Positions 34,726 through 44,267 are shown, counted from the first letter of the stretch. The stretch is DNA of 64,000 bases from Verrucomicrobiota bacterium (GCA_947454705.1 CANGKZ010000011.1:62001-126000); one strand, 5' to 3'. Notes: generated from the letters alone by a model not told the origin. Program-made: numbers and translations.

Positions 34726-35169
34726 CTACTGCCAGTTGCCGATGTCGGCATTGTCGCCCTCGCCGCCGTCCGCGCCGTCTGCTCCCTGGGACCAGATATC
34801 AAAACTGGTCGGGTGATGCGTTCCGGGGCGGCGGTACTGGTAGGGGTGGTTCCACGGATCCTTGCGGAGCTGCTTGATGTACGGCCCGCGCCATTTCGAA
34901 GCGTCGTTCGACGGGGCTTTTTCCAGAATGGTGAGTCCCTCCTCCTGGGTCGGGTAGCGGTCCATGTGGATGTAATAGCGTTCCACCGCGGCCTCCAACT
35001 CGGCCACGTGTGCCTTGGCCGCGCTGACCTTGGCCTCGGTGGTGGAGCCCATGAATTGGGGAATGATGGTGGCGGCGAGCACGCCGAGAATGATCACCAC
35101 GACCATGATCTCGAGCAGGGTGAAGCCGGATTGGTGGGAACGGCGTGGGGAGTGGAGGCGGACGTTCAT
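34726..35169 (-). CDS. gspG: T2SS major pseudopilin
   Basis: 147 aa from the ATG at 35169. The prepilin signal HQSGFTLLEIMVVVIILGVL gives cleavage before Phe16 and Glu at +5. AKAHVAELEAAVERYYIHMDRYPTQEEGL and WNHPYQYRRPGTHHPTSFDIWSQGADG are signature GspG blocks; the last holds the calcium-binding region. It polymerises into the pseudopilus piston. A 68-bp gap with a low-complexity GAGTTCGG-type repeat lies between gspF and this gene. Confidence 0.95.
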   Translation of the reverse strand: MNVRLHSPRRSHQSGFTLLEIMVVVIILGVLAATIIPQFMGSTTEAKVSAAKAHVAELEAAVERYYIHMDRYPTQEEGLTILEKAPSNDASKWRGPYIKQLRKDPWNHPYQYRRPGTHHPTSFDIWSQGADGADGGEGDNADIGNWQ

Positions 35170-35237
35170 CGGAGTTCGGGGTTCGGAGTTGGACGTTCGG
35201 GAGTTGAAGTTCGCAGATCGCAGCTCGCAGTTCGGGA
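35170..35237 (-). repeat. Low-complexity GAGTTCGG repeat between gspF and gspG
   Basis: The gap is built of variations on GGAGTTCGG and GCAGTTCGG, the only clear spacer within the gsp run. It could set the ratio of GspG to GspF, or be a simple repeat. No ORF. Confidence 0.5.
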
Positions 35238-36524
35238 TCAGTGGATGCCGCGGCTCATGCGGAAGATGGGGAGCAGGATGGCGATGACCATGAAGCCCAC
35301 CACACCGCCGACGATGAGGATCAAAATTGGTGCAAGGAGCGAGATGAGGGTCTTGGTCTTGGCGCGGAGGTGTCGCTCCTCGATCTGGGCCACCTTGGCC
35401 AGCATGTCGTCGAGCTGCCCCGACTCCTCGCCGGCGGAGATCATCTGCACCGCGCTGCGTGGAAAGATCCCGAGCTTGCGCAACGGGGCGGCCAGGGAAT
35501 CGCCGCCACGGGTTTCTTCGGCGACCTGCGCGATCTGGGACGCGATGACCAAATTGCCTACGGTGCTTTCCACGATTTTCAACGCGGGCAGCAGCGACAC
35601 GCCGCTCTTCACGAGGATGCTGAGCGTGCGCGCAAAGCGGCTCAGCGCGGACGAACGGACCAGCGCACCCATCAGCGGCACCTGCAAAACAAACGTGTCC
35701 CACATCCACGCGCCACGCGGAGTTTTTAGGAAATACCGGAGCCCGAACACCGCACCCACAGCGGCGACCAGCAGGAACGGCCAGTAGTGCGAAAAGAATC
35801 CGCTGACCCGCAGCAGAATCAGCGTGGGGAGCGGCAGGGTATCGAGCATCTCCTCCAGCATGGAGAACAGCTTGGGCAACACGACCGTGAGCAGCACGAT
35901 CACGGTGATGATTCCGAATCCGAGCACGAACAACGGATAAGCGATGGCGGAAGTAACCTCACTGCGGACCTCGTCATCGTGCTCCAGCAGGTCGGCGAGA
36001 TCGTTCATCACCCGGGGCAGCGCACCCGCTTCTTCACCCACCTGCACCATGCTGACATACAGGCTGCTGAACAGACGCGGATGCCGGCTCATGGCCACCG
36101 ACAGCGAATGACCGGTCTTCACCTCGCCGGCGATGGTCTCGATGATTTCACGAAAGGCGGGGTTCGATTCCTCCGCAGCGATTCCCTCCAGAGCCTGCGG
36201 AATGGGAATGGCCGCCTCCAGCAGCGCGGACAACTCGCGCGAAAACGCGGTCACTTCCTTGCGCCGCACGCCGCTTCCCAGCCGGATTCCACCGGATGCG
36301 GCGGGTGTACCAGAATTGGGAACCAAAGCCGCCGGGGCGGATGGGGCCTTCGCGGCGGTGCTGGGTTTGGCACTTGCGGGGGCACCTCCGACGGCCTCCA
36401 GCACGGAGGGGAAAACGCCACGCTCGGCAAGAAGGCGGAGGGCGCTGCGGCGGTCCTCGGCCTCCACCACGCCCTGGGTGCCGGATCCCGATGCCTGCGC
36501 TGCCTGGTAGCGAAATGCGGCCAT
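35238..36524 (-). CDS. gspF: T2SS inner-membrane platform protein
   Basis: 428 aa from the ATG at 36524 (MAAFRYQAAQASGSGTQG). Two cytoplasmic T2SSF domains (VTAFSRELSALLEAAIPIPQALEGI and LSRFARTLSILVKSGVSLLPALKIV) alternate with membrane segments (YPLFVLGFGIITVIVLLTVVL, WPFLLVAAVGAVFGL, LLAPILILIVGGVVGFMVIA). SMVQVGEEAGALPRVM and MISAGEESGQLDDML are the paired conserved GE-SG motifs. An Ala/Pro-rich linker (residues 50-90) is unusual. GspF is the central polytopic protein linking the ATPase to pseudopilin assembly. It lies 8 bp after gspE. Confidence 0.94.
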   Translation of the reverse strand: MAAFRYQAAQASGSGTQGVVEAEDRRSALRLLAERGVFPSVLEAVGGAPASAKPSTAAKAPSAPAALVPNSGTPAASGGIRLGSGVRRKEVTAFSRELSALLEAAIPIPQALEGIAAEESNPAFREIIETIAGEVKTGHSLSVAMSRHPRLFSSLYVSMVQVGEEAGALPRVMNDLADLLEHDDEVRSEVTSAIAYPLFVLGFGIITVIVLLTVVLPKLFSMLEEMLDTLPLPTLILLRVSGFFSHYWPFLLVAAVGAVFGLRYFLKTPRGAWMWDTFVLQVPLMGALVRSSALSRFARTLSILVKSGVSLLPALKIVESTVGNLVIASQIAQVAEETRGGDSLAAPLRKLGIFPRSAVQMISAGEESGQLDDMLAKVAQIEERHLRAKTKTLISLLAPILILIVGGVVGFMVIAILLPIFRMSRGIH

Positions 36525-36532
36525 GCGATCGG

Positions 36533-38053
36533 TTATTCCTGCACGTCGCCGGCGCACACGCGAACGACCTCCTCCAGCGTGGTGACGCCGGCGCGGGCCT
36601 TGCGGATGCCGTCGTCGAAGAGGCTGATCATCGACTCGCGCACCGCGGCTTTGAGTTCGGCGCTGGAGCGGCGTTGGAGGATCAGCTCGTGGAGGGCGGG
36701 GGTGATTTCGAGGAGTTCGAAGATGCCAATGCGGCCGCGATACCCGGATCCGCGGCACTCCTCGCATCCGACCGCGGTCCAGTAGTCGCCGGCCGGGATG
36801 CGGAAGTTTTCACGAACGCTCTGCGGGGCGGGCGCCTGCTTACGACACGCGGGGCAGAGGCGTCGGACGAGTCGTTGAGCGAGCACGCCTTCGAGCGAGG
36901 AGGCGACCAGGAATGGTTCAATCCCCATGTCCACCAGACGCGTCACGGCTCCGGCGGCGTCGTTGGTGTGGAGGGTGCTGAACACCTGGTGACCGGTGAG
37001 GGCGGCGCGGATGGCGATCTCGGCGGTCTCGGCGTCGCGGATTTCGCCGACCATGACCACGTTGGGGTCCTGACGCAGGATCGCGCGCAATCCGGTGGCA
37101 AAAGTGAATCCGCGGCCCGGCTTCACCGGGATCTGCGCCACGCCGGGGAGCTCGTATTCCACCGGATCCTCGATCGTGATGATCTTCTTCTCCACGCGGT
37201 AGGTGGCCTGGAGAATGGAATAGAGGGTGGTGGTTTTTCCGCTGCCGGTGGGGCCGGTGGTGAGGAACAGTCCGTGCGGTTTTTCGGCAAGACGTCGCAG
37301 GATGGCGGCGCGCTCGGGTTCGAGTCCCAGATCCTCGGGCCGCTGGAGACGCGAATCTTTCTCCAGCAGACGCATGACCACGCTTTCGCCGTAGATCGTG
37401 GGCAGGGTGCCGACGCGGATGTCCACGCGGGTGCCGCGATGATGGATCTGGATGTGTCCATCCTGCGGCAGAAAGCGTTCGGCGATGTTCATCTCCGCCA
37501 TGATCTTGATGCGGGACACGATCGCCGCATGAAGCTGGCGCGGGGGAGGTGGCTTTTCCTGGAGGAGACCATCGACCCGGTACCGAAGTTGATTCGCCTT
37601 CTCGAAGGGCAGCAGGTGGATGTCGCTCGCCCGTTCGCGCAGGGCGGTGGCGATGATGACGTTCACCAGGTTCACGACGGTGGGCTCGTTGGCCATCACC
37701 TCGATGTCGTGGAGATTCTTGCCCTCGGCTGCGGCTGCGGCGTCGTTGCCGAGATCCTCGATCATCCGCTCGACCGTCACCTGGTACCGGTCGGTGATGC
37801 CTTCGGACACGGCCTCGGTGGAGGCGCGTTCGAGGGAGACTTCCAATCCGGTGAGCAGGCGCAGGTCCTCGAGCACTTCGGCAGACACGGGACCGGCGGC
37901 GGCCACCACCAGCACGCCCTGGCGCACGGCGACGGGAAGGAGTCCGTGCTGTTTGGCGAACTCGGGAGGAACCAGCCTCGCGGCTTCCCCGGCGGCCGCG
38001 GTCGCGGCGCTGTCCGTGGAAAGATCCGTCGCAGTGGATGGGGATGGGGTCAC
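36533..38053 (-). CDS. gspE: T2SS cytoplasmic ATPase
   Basis: 506 aa from a GTG at 38053. The N-terminal GspE domain is residues 25-110. The secretion ATPase follows, with the Asp box (ASDIHLLPFE), Walker A GPTGSGKT at residues 267-274, IITIEDPVEYELPGV, and Walker B ILRQDPNVVMVGEIRDAETA, then the His box (STLHTNDAAGAVTRL). The Zn-binding domain has CPACRK and CEECRGSGYRGR, both Cys pairs intact. It powers pseudopilus growth. It is the first gene of the gsp operon; the promoter should be in the gap to 38244. Confidence 0.95.
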   Translation of the reverse strand: MTPSPSTATDLSTDSAATAAAGEAARLVPPEFAKQHGLLPVAVRQGVLVVAAAGPVSAEVLEDLRLLTGLEVSLERASTEAVSEGITDRYQVTVERMIEDLGNDAAAAAEGKNLHDIEVMANEPTVVNLVNVIIATALRERASDIHLLPFEKANQLRYRVDGLLQEKPPPPRQLHAAIVSRIKIMAEMNIAERFLPQDGHIQIHHRGTRVDIRVGTLPTIYGESVVMRLLEKDSRLQRPEDLGLEPERAAILRRLAEKPHGLFLTTGPTGSGKTTTLYSILQATYRVEKKIITIEDPVEYELPGVAQIPVKPGRGFTFATGLRAILRQDPNVVMVGEIRDAETAEIAIRAALTGHQVFSTLHTNDAAGAVTRLVDMGIEPFLVASSLEGVLAQRLVRRLCPACRKQAPAPQSVRENFRIPAGDYWTAVGCEECRGSGYRGRIGIFELLEITPALHELILQRRSSAELKAAVRESMISLFDDGIRKARAGVTTLEEVVRVCAGDVQE

Positions 38054-38100
38054 GCGGGGTTCTTCCTTTCAGGCTGGCAACAAAATCATCACCCGCATTG

Positions 38101-38123
38101 AACAATTCGGGAAAGGAATTGTT
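38101..38123. promoter_or_regulatory. Inverted repeat upstream of the gsp operon
   Basis: AACAATTC, a 7-bp spacer, then GAATTGTT form a perfect 8-bp inverted repeat 48 bp upstream of the gspE start, between gspE and the divergent haem-protein gene. It is AT-rich in a GC-rich context, which fits a transcription-factor site. No factor can be named. Confidence 0.45.
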
Positions 38124-38244
38124 TCGGGGATCGCGCTTCAGACGACGCGAAGCGGATTGTGTTCAAAACTTGGAACGAGGTGCCGGAATCGTTGCCGCAT
38201 TGACACCTCCCGGACGATCGGATTGTTTCGCTGCCCGGCCTGTC

Positions 38245-39423
38245 ATGCGCATTTCGAATCGATCCCTTTCCACTTCGTCCCCGTTTTCTCCCCTCCGCCG
38301 TTTGCCCGGCTGGCTCGCGGGAGGTGTGGTTTGCCTCGGGTTGATCGTGGGGCCGCAGTCGGTGCGGGCTGCAGTGGATGATCGGACGCGCGTGGCCCTG
38401 GAGGCGCTCGGGCGATTGAAGGGAGCGGACTTCGAGGCCAATCCCGCCTTGAAGAAGGCCCTTGAGCGCGTGCTCAACCAGGTCCGCGGGGAGCCGGAAT
38501 TCATCACGCTGGTTCGCGATTTCAAGGTGAGCGGACAGGAAGAGGCCGTTCGCAGCTATTTGGGCGAGCATCCCGAGTCTCCGGTGGCGGTGGATGCCGT
38601 CCGCATCCTGCTCGATGCGCCTGCACCGGTGGATTGGTCCCCACTTTGGGGCGGAACTCCGGCGCGCTCGGTGCTGGTGCTGAAGGCGGTGGGGGATACC
38701 GAGGATCGACGCCTCGTCCCGGCGGTGATGCCGCTGCTGACCGGGGCTCCGCAGCCTATCGAAGTCCGTCGCGCCGCCGTGGGAGCGCTCGCGCGGGTGG
38801 CGGATGGCGCGCAGGCGTTGATCGGACTCACGCGGTCGAACCGACTGTCTGACGACCTGCGGTTTCTCACCGGGAATCTGCTTCGATCGAGCCGATGGCC
38901 CGCAGTCCGCACTGAGGCTGCGACGGTGTTCCCGGCGCCTGCGGCCAAGGGATCCGATCCGCTCCCGCCGATGTCTGAACTCATCCGCCGCACCGGCGAT
39001 GCAGCGCGCGGGGCCGCGGTGTTCCGTCGGGCCGACGTGGGGTGCATCCAATGTCATCAGGTGAACGGCGAGGGAATCGACTTCGGACCGAAGCTTTCCG
39101 AAATTGGTACAAAGCTCGGCCGCGAGGCGCTCGCGGAGGCGATCCTCGATCCGAGCGCCGGGATTTCGTTCGGCTTCGAGGCGTGGGCGATTCAGCTCAA
39201 GAACGGCGATGACCTCACGGGATTGATCGTGGGGGAGACCGAGGACGAAGTGGCGGTGAAGCTCCAGGGCGGCACGGTGAACCGGTTGAAGAAGAGTGAG
39301 ATTGCGCGACGCGACAAGCAGGCGTTGTCGATCATGCCGGCGGGGCTGCAGCAGGCGATGAGCACGCAGGAATTTGTCGATTTGCTGGAGTATCTGGCGT
39401 CGCTGAAGAAGGCGTCGAAGTGA
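38245..39423 (+). CDS. Exported c-type haem protein with HEAT-like repeats (PVC type)
   Basis: 392 aa from the ATG at 38245, which gives a signal peptide (LPGWLAGGVVCLGLIVGPQSVRA, shown in two parts: LPGWLAGGVVCLG and LIVGPQSVRA). Helical repeats (residues 45-240) are followed by the PVC haem domain: CIQCH at residues 267-271, GIDFGPKLSEIG, LAEAILDPSAGISFGFEAW, LKNGDDLTGLI and LSIMPAGLQQAM. This is the same domain as at the end of the 1016-aa protein at 9275, but without the propeller. It probably shuttles electrons in the periplasm. The gene is divergent from gspE and 64 bp before priA. Confidence 0.82.
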   Translation: MRISNRSLSTSSPFSPLRRLPGWLAGGVVCLGLIVGPQSVRAAVDDRTRVALEALGRLKGADFEANPALKKALERVLNQVRGEPEFITLVRDFKVSGQEEAVRSYLGEHPESPVAVDAVRILLDAPAPVDWSPLWGGTPARSVLVLKAVGDTEDRRLVPAVMPLLTGAPQPIEVRRAAVGALARVADGAQALIGLTRSNRLSDDLRFLTGNLLRSSRWPAVRTEAATVFPAPAAKGSDPLPPMSELIRRTGDAARGAAVFRRADVGCIQCHQVNGEGIDFGPKLSEIGTKLGREALAEAILDPSAGISFGFEAWAIQLKNGDDLTGLIVGETEDEVAVKLQGGTVNRLKKSEIARRDKQALSIMPAGLQQAMSTQEFVDLLEYLASLKKASK

Positions 39424-39487
39424 TCCGGGATTTGCCCGCGGTTTCGGCTTTTCGCCAGAGCGGTTCCACCCTCTGATCGGCCTCCGG

Positions 39488-41773
39488 ATGGTAGTTCGCG
39501 TCGCCCTCGATATCGCCCTTGGACGGGAGTTCGACTACCTGGTGCCCCCGCAGTGGGAGGCCCAGGTGGAGGTGGGTACGCGAGTGCGGGTTCCGTTCGG
39601 GGCGCGCGAGTTGTTGGGGGTGGTCACGGAGTTGGTCCCGCAGTCGGATCAGCCCGGGCTCAAGGCCATCCGCAAGGTCATCGGCGCGCAAAGCCTCGTG
39701 ACGCCGAAGGTGCTGGATCTCGCCCGGTGGATCGCCGGCTACTACTGCTGTCCGCTCGAGATCGCCCTCAAAAGCGTGCTGCCCGATGCCGTGCGCAAGG
39801 AGGAGGACGGTTGGCGCGAACGGCTGCACGTCACCCGCCTGCAGCGTCCCGGTGAAGCGCCGAAACTCACGGCGCGACAGGAGGAGGTTTATCGCATCGT
39901 GGAAGAATGGGGCGATCTGCCCCTGCAGGAATTGCTCCGCCTGGCCGAGACAACTTCATCGACGGTGCGAAAGCTGGAGGATCTCGGGCTGCTGCGGATC
40001 GCGGCCAAGGTGTCGGAACGGGACCCGCACGCTTCCGACGTCTTGGTGGCGAGCCGCCCGCTGGCCTTGAACGAAGAGCAGCAGGGCGCGCTGAGCCAGA
40101 TCACTGCCGCCATGGATGTCGCGATGGCCAAGGAAGCCGGCCTTCCGGGCGTGGTGGAGCCGCCGGCTGCGCAGGCCCCGGGTTCCACGGCGTCGCAAAC
40201 CTTCCTGCTCCACGGCGTCACGGGTTCGGGCAAGACCGAGGTGTATCTCCAGGCGATGGCTTACGCGCTCGAGCGCGGGCGCGGGGCGATTGTGCTCGTG
40301 CCGGAGATCGCGCTGACCCCGCAGACGGTCGAGCGGTTCAAGTCCCGCTTTTCCAGCGGCCCACTGCAGACCCTGGTGGCGGTGTTGCATTCGCATTTGA
40401 GCGCGGGGGAGCGTCATGACGAATGGCACAAGATCCGCCAGGGCCGCGCGCGGATCGTGATTGGTGCGCGCTCCGCGGTGTTTGCGCCGGTGGAGCCGCT
40501 GGGGCTGATCGTGGTGGATGAGGAGCACGAGCATTCCTACAAGCAGGAGGAATCCCCGCGCTACCACGCACGCGACGTGGCCGTGGTGCGCGGTCAACGC
40601 GAGGGCGCGGTGGTGGTGCTGGGGTCGGCCACGCCGTCGCTCGAGAGCTACCACAATGCGATCCGGAAAAAGTACCGGCTGGTGAGTCTGCCCAATCGCG
40701 CCACCGAAATGAAACTGCCGGTGGTGCGCATCGTGGACATGCGACAGGAGCAGTCGCGCGGCGGCGGACCGCCCCCGTTGTTTTCGAACCGTCTGGTGGA
40801 GGCCATCACGCAGCGTCTCGAACGCGGCGAGCAGACCATGCTGTTCCTCAACCGGCGCGGATACTCCACGAGCCTTCAATGCAAGAAGTGCGGGTACGTG
40901 GCCGGTTGCCCGAATTGCAGCGTGTCCCTGACCTACCATCGCAACGCGCAAAAACTGCTGTGTCATATTTGCGGACACGAGGAGCGGGTCCCGACGAAAT
41001 GTCCCGGTCCGGAATGCGGGGATCCGGCGATCCGCTTTTCCGGCGCGGGAACCGAGCGCGTCGAGGACACCCTCACGCGCCGATTTCCGAAGGCGCGGAT
41101 TCGTCGGATGGATTCCGACACGCTGCAGCGAAAGGATGATTTCCGAACGGTGCTGAACGACTTCCGCACCGGCAAAATCGACATCCTGGTCGGCACCCAG
41201 ATGATCGCCAAGGGCCTGCACTTTCCGAACGTCACGCTGGTGGGGATCATTCATGCGGATCTTTCGTTGCACCTGCCGGATTTCCGCGCGGGCGAGCGGA
41301 CCTTCCAATTGCTCACGCAGGTCAGCGGACGCGCGGGCCGCGGCGACGTGGAGGGCGAAGTGATCGTGCAAAGCTTCACTCCGTTTCATCCCGCCATTCA
41401 GTTTGCGCGACGCCATGATTTCCTGGGGTTCTACGATCAGGAGACCGAATTTCGCGAACAGCTCGGGTATCCGCCATTCAGCCGGGTGGCCTTGCTGACC
41501 CTGCGCGGACGCAACGAGGACAAGGTGAAGTTCGGAGCCGATCATCTGCGCAAGTGGCTCGACGAACGCGTGGCCTCATGGCCCGGCACCATCATCGCAG
41601 GTCCGGCCCCGGCTCCGCTGGCGCGCGCGGAGAATTATTTCCGATACCAAATCATGCTTCGCTCCCCGCGCATGACCCGCCTGAGCCGCGATCTGGCCAC
41701 CCTTACTGAAACGCTCACGCTGCCGGACGATTTGCGTCTGACCGTGGATATTGATCCGACGAGTTTGTTGTGA
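39488..41773 (+). CDS. priA: Primosomal replication restart helicase PriA
   Basis: 761 aa, normal length. The N-terminal DNA-binding domain starts VRVALDIALGREFDYLVP. The helicase has Walker A GVTGSGKT at residues 243-250, DEEH at 344-347 (DEEHEHSYKQEESPRY), SATPSLES and QVSGRAGRG. Zinc-binding cysteines interrupt the second helicase lobe (CKKCGYVAGCPNC, LLCHICGHEE, KCPGPECG), all eight present. PriA reloads the replisome at stalled forks and works in the cytoplasm. It is followed by a gene-free repeat-rich gap. Confidence 0.96.
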   Translation: MVVRVALDIALGREFDYLVPPQWEAQVEVGTRVRVPFGARELLGVVTELVPQSDQPGLKAIRKVIGAQSLVTPKVLDLARWIAGYYCCPLEIALKSVLPDAVRKEEDGWRERLHVTRLQRPGEAPKLTARQEEVYRIVEEWGDLPLQELLRLAETTSSTVRKLEDLGLLRIAAKVSERDPHASDVLVASRPLALNEEQQGALSQITAAMDVAMAKEAGLPGVVEPPAAQAPGSTASQTFLLHGVTGSGKTEVYLQAMAYALERGRGAIVLVPEIALTPQTVERFKSRFSSGPLQTLVAVLHSHLSAGERHDEWHKIRQGRARIVIGARSAVFAPVEPLGLIVVDEEHEHSYKQEESPRYHARDVAVVRGQREGAVVVLGSATPSLESYHNAIRKKYRLVSLPNRATEMKLPVVRIVDMRQEQSRGGGPPPLFSNRLVEAITQRLERGEQTMLFLNRRGYSTSLQCKKCGYVAGCPNCSVSLTYHRNAQKLLCHICGHEERVPTKCPGPECGDPAIRFSGAGTERVEDTLTRRFPKARIRRMDSDTLQRKDDFRTVLNDFRTGKIDILVGTQMIAKGLHFPNVTLVGIIHADLSLHLPDFRAGERTFQLLTQVSGRAGRGDVEGEVIVQSFTPFHPAIQFARRHDFLGFYDQETEFREQLGYPPFSRVALLTLRGRNEDKVKFGADHLRKWLDERVASWPGTIIAGPAPAPLARAENYFRYQIMLRSPRMTRLSRDLATLTETLTLPDDLRLTVDIDPTSLL

Positions 41774-42101
41774 CGCGGCCCGCGGCGCGGAAATTAAAAA
41801 TGAGGAATTGAAAATTAAAAATGGGGAAAGCGGAGGGGGAAAGCCGAGGTTGAAGGGTTGAAAAGTTGAAGCGTTAAAGGGGTTAAGAACACACCGGCGC
41901 GAGAGTATCCCGAGGCCCGCTTCAGCGAATCAGAATGAAAATAGCCCAGCGCCTTCAGGCCTGGGTTCAGACGATGTGGTTTTCGTCGAGTCCCGGAAGG
42001 GACGGCAGAGATGTATTGAGGCCCAATCCCCAACCTCAACGCCTCGGCAGTGCCCCCCAGATCCAGCATCTGCCATCTGCCATCCACGCCTTCGCGTTCC
42101 T
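41774..42101. repeat. 328-bp gene-free gap with three repeat types
   Basis: The gap holds an AT-rich AAATTAAAAATGA element (41791-41825), a TTGAAGGGTTGAA element (41850-41875, identical over 26 bp to one at 58309) and a reverse-orientation copy of the CCCAGCG/GTCGTCCCT palindromic repeat (41941-42010). No gene or RNA was recognised. Confidence 0.65.
41941..42010 (-). repeat. Palindromic repeat family A, copy 1
   Basis: On the minus strand it reads CTCTGCCGTCCCTTCCGGG, about 20 variable bases, then ACCCAGGCC ... GGCGCTGGGCTATTTT. Each half is a small inverted repeat. It matches 58117-58195 module by module; a worn copy lies at 52426-52492. Confidence 0.65.
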
Positions 42102-44084
42102 CTACTTCGCCGCTTCCTGCAACACGGCCTGCAGTTCGATCAAATCCAGATACCCGTCGCCGTTTTTGTCCCACGGGGTCAGGTCGGCGTCGGGGCCCTT
42201 CCAGAGTTTGAATTCGGCCGCGTTGAGTCGCGCGTCGCCGTCGAGGTCGCGTCGTTGCAGCACTTCCTTGAGGGCCTCCGGGGAGACCGGGCCCGCACCG
42301 GCGGGCGGCGCTTGCAACACCGGGGCAGCTGCAGCGGCCTTGGGCACGGGCCGCACGGCACTCGCGATTTCGGTGAACAGGCTGTCGGGATGCCGCGTGC
42401 GCAGTTCGTTGAGATAGCTGCCGAGTTTATCCGGGTGATCCAACCCAACGGCGTCGTTCGCAAAGGCGAGCAGGAACAACGTTTCCGCATCGGCTTCGGC
42501 GGGGACGGTTCCCTCGGGAGCCAGCAGTTCGGCGATCTTTGCAGGCTCCCCGCTGAAGAAGGCATACACGGCCCGTTCACGCGGAGGCAGGGAGGCGAGG
42601 CGTGATCCGAGTTCCTCGGCGCGCAGGGGATCTGCCGTCCAACGGAATTGCGGCAGCGCGATCAGCGGCGTTTTGTCGATCGCCACCAGCGGCGTTGCGC
42701 CCGGGGCGCGGGTGACGTCGAGCCCGATCCAGAGCAGTCGTTCGTTGGCGGTCATCGACCGAACCGGCGATCCAATCGGGAACCAGCCCAGCCAGCGTCG
42801 GCTCGGCATGTGGAAGAGGAGGATGCGTCCGCGCGTGGTGTTGGCGCCGTCGGTGGTGGCGATCCACAGCAGGGATCGATCCGCCAGCAATGCCGTGACC
42901 GCCCCCGGAAGTCGGCTGGTGGGGGTGACGGCATTGATGGCGCTGTGGGTCTCGGAGCTGAGCCGGGCCGCGCGTGCGCGGAGGCGCATGCGATCCCGAA
43001 TCCCGTTCGCCACCCGGGCGCGCGCGGCGATCAGACCCGCCTGGCTGGGTTTGAATCCGGGTGCGACCTGAATGCCGAGCCCTCCCGGCACGGTGACGCC
43101 GGGCGGGGCAAACCGGTTTTCCACCGCACCCGTTTCCGGATTCAGGAAGTGGAGTCCCGCATCGCTTCCAAACCAAAAACCGCCGTCGCCATCCGCCGCC
43201 GTCGCTCGAAGCGTGATCGCTTCCAGACGCGGCGAGTTGCGTCCGAGGTCGGTACCGGTCGTCACCCATTGCGATCCGCGCGTGTGACGGACCGCCACCT
43301 TCTGCGGACTGACCGCGGCGAGCCAGTCCTTGGAAAGTCGCAGATCGGTCCAGGGTTCGGATTCCGCATCGCCCACCGGAGCCGTGTTTCCCGGTGCGCG
43401 CAGGAAATTCCCGGCGCCGGTGGATTCGCTGAACAACACTCCGTTGCGGCCGAGCACCTGCAGACCGCTGTCGAGCTGCACCATTCCGGCAAGGTTGGGC
43501 GTGGTGATTCCCTCGGGCGGGCCGAAGGCATCGATCACAAAGGGATCCACCCCGAGCGAAGCCAGGCCTGTATCCAAATTGAGCCAGATGCGCTGCGATC
43601 CGGGCAGCAGCGAACGAACCCGGTTGGTCTGTAGCATTCCGCGCACCGGCTCGAGTCGGTTCTCGGTGAGTTGGAAGGTCCACAAACGCCCTTCGCCCGG
43701 GAACTGGTCGCCAGCGCCCTTGGGACGGGCAACCAACCAGAGCCGGCCCGCCCCGAAGGCGAGACGTTCCGCCGACTCCACCGGGGTCTCGCGCGGAAAC
43801 GTGGCGGGGATGAACCGGGGAACCGTGGGAAACGGCGGGATCAATTCAAAGCGTCGAAGGACAAAGGCATCGGCCGGGGCACCAGTGAGCGCGGCCGGGG
43901 ATGCGGGCGCCGCGGTGTTGGTGGCGGGCTTGAGGCTAAGGCGATTGGCCACGGCGACCGGACGTGAACCCGCTGACGTCGGCGGGTTCGTCTGCGGTGT
44001 GGCGACCGCGGGAGATTGCGCGAAAGCGGCGGGCTCCAGATGAAGCCCGAGGACGGCCAACAGGATGAACGCAGGGAAACGCAA
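42102..44084 (-). CDS. Secreted beta-propeller-like protein with C-terminal EF-hand pair
   Basis: 660 aa from a TTG, the only start that keeps the signal peptide (RFPAFILLAVLGLHLEPAAFA). An Ala/Pro/Thr-rich stretch (residues 25-75) leads to repeated propeller-like strands (LWLVARPKG, RIWLNLDTGLASLG, GGFWFGSDAGLHFLN, LLWIATTDGANTTRG, ERLLWIGLDVTRAPG). Two EF-hand loops end the protein: DLDGDARLNAAE and DKNGDGYLDLIE, both with all calcium ligands. It is exported and likely binds calcium; the partner is unknown. AT-rich elements related to each other in inverted orientation flank the gene (41791-41825 and 44231-44267). Confidence 0.72.
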   Translation of the reverse strand: MRFPAFILLAVLGLHLEPAAFAQSPAVATPQTNPPTSAGSRPVAVANRLSLKPATNTAAPASPAALTGAPADAFVLRRFELIPPFPTVPRFIPATFPRETPVESAERLAFGAGRLWLVARPKGAGDQFPGEGRLWTFQLTENRLEPVRGMLQTNRVRSLLPGSQRIWLNLDTGLASLGVDPFVIDAFGPPEGITTPNLAGMVQLDSGLQVLGRNGVLFSESTGAGNFLRAPGNTAPVGDAESEPWTDLRLSKDWLAAVSPQKVAVRHTRGSQWVTTGTDLGRNSPRLEAITLRATAADGDGGFWFGSDAGLHFLNPETGAVENRFAPPGVTVPGGLGIQVAPGFKPSQAGLIAARARVANGIRDRMRLRARAARLSSETHSAINAVTPTSRLPGAVTALLADRSLLWIATTDGANTTRGRILLFHMPSRRWLGWFPIGSPVRSMTANERLLWIGLDVTRAPGATPLVAIDKTPLIALPQFRWTADPLRAEELGSRLASLPPRERAVYAFFSGEPAKIAELLAPEGTVPAEADAETLFLLAFANDAVGLDHPDKLGSYLNELRTRHPDSLFTEIASAVRPVPKAAAAAPVLQAPPAGAGPVSPEALKEVLQRRDLDGDARLNAAEFKLWKGPDADLTPWDKNGDGYLDLIELQAVLQEAAK

Positions 44085-44230
44085 GGCACTGGAAGGTGCC
44101 GAGCGATTGCCGCTGAGTCAAAAGGCGAAGGGCAAAAGAGAACGAACCACCGGCGGGAGAAATCAAATCTGGAAAACAGGAAAGCAGGAGCGGGACTCCG
44201 AACTCGAGGTTTCGGACCGGGCTCGGTTCT

Positions 44231-44267
44231 CCATTTTTAATTTCTCATTCCCAATTTTTCATTTTTT
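44231..44267 (-). repeat. AT-rich AAATTAAAAATG element, inverted copy
   Basis: On the minus strand it reads AAAAAATGAAAAATTGGGAATG then AGAAATTAAAAATGG (split here for length). It resembles 41791-41825 on the plus strand. It contributes the last Lys codons and the stop of the small membrane protein gene at 44259. Confidence 0.5.
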
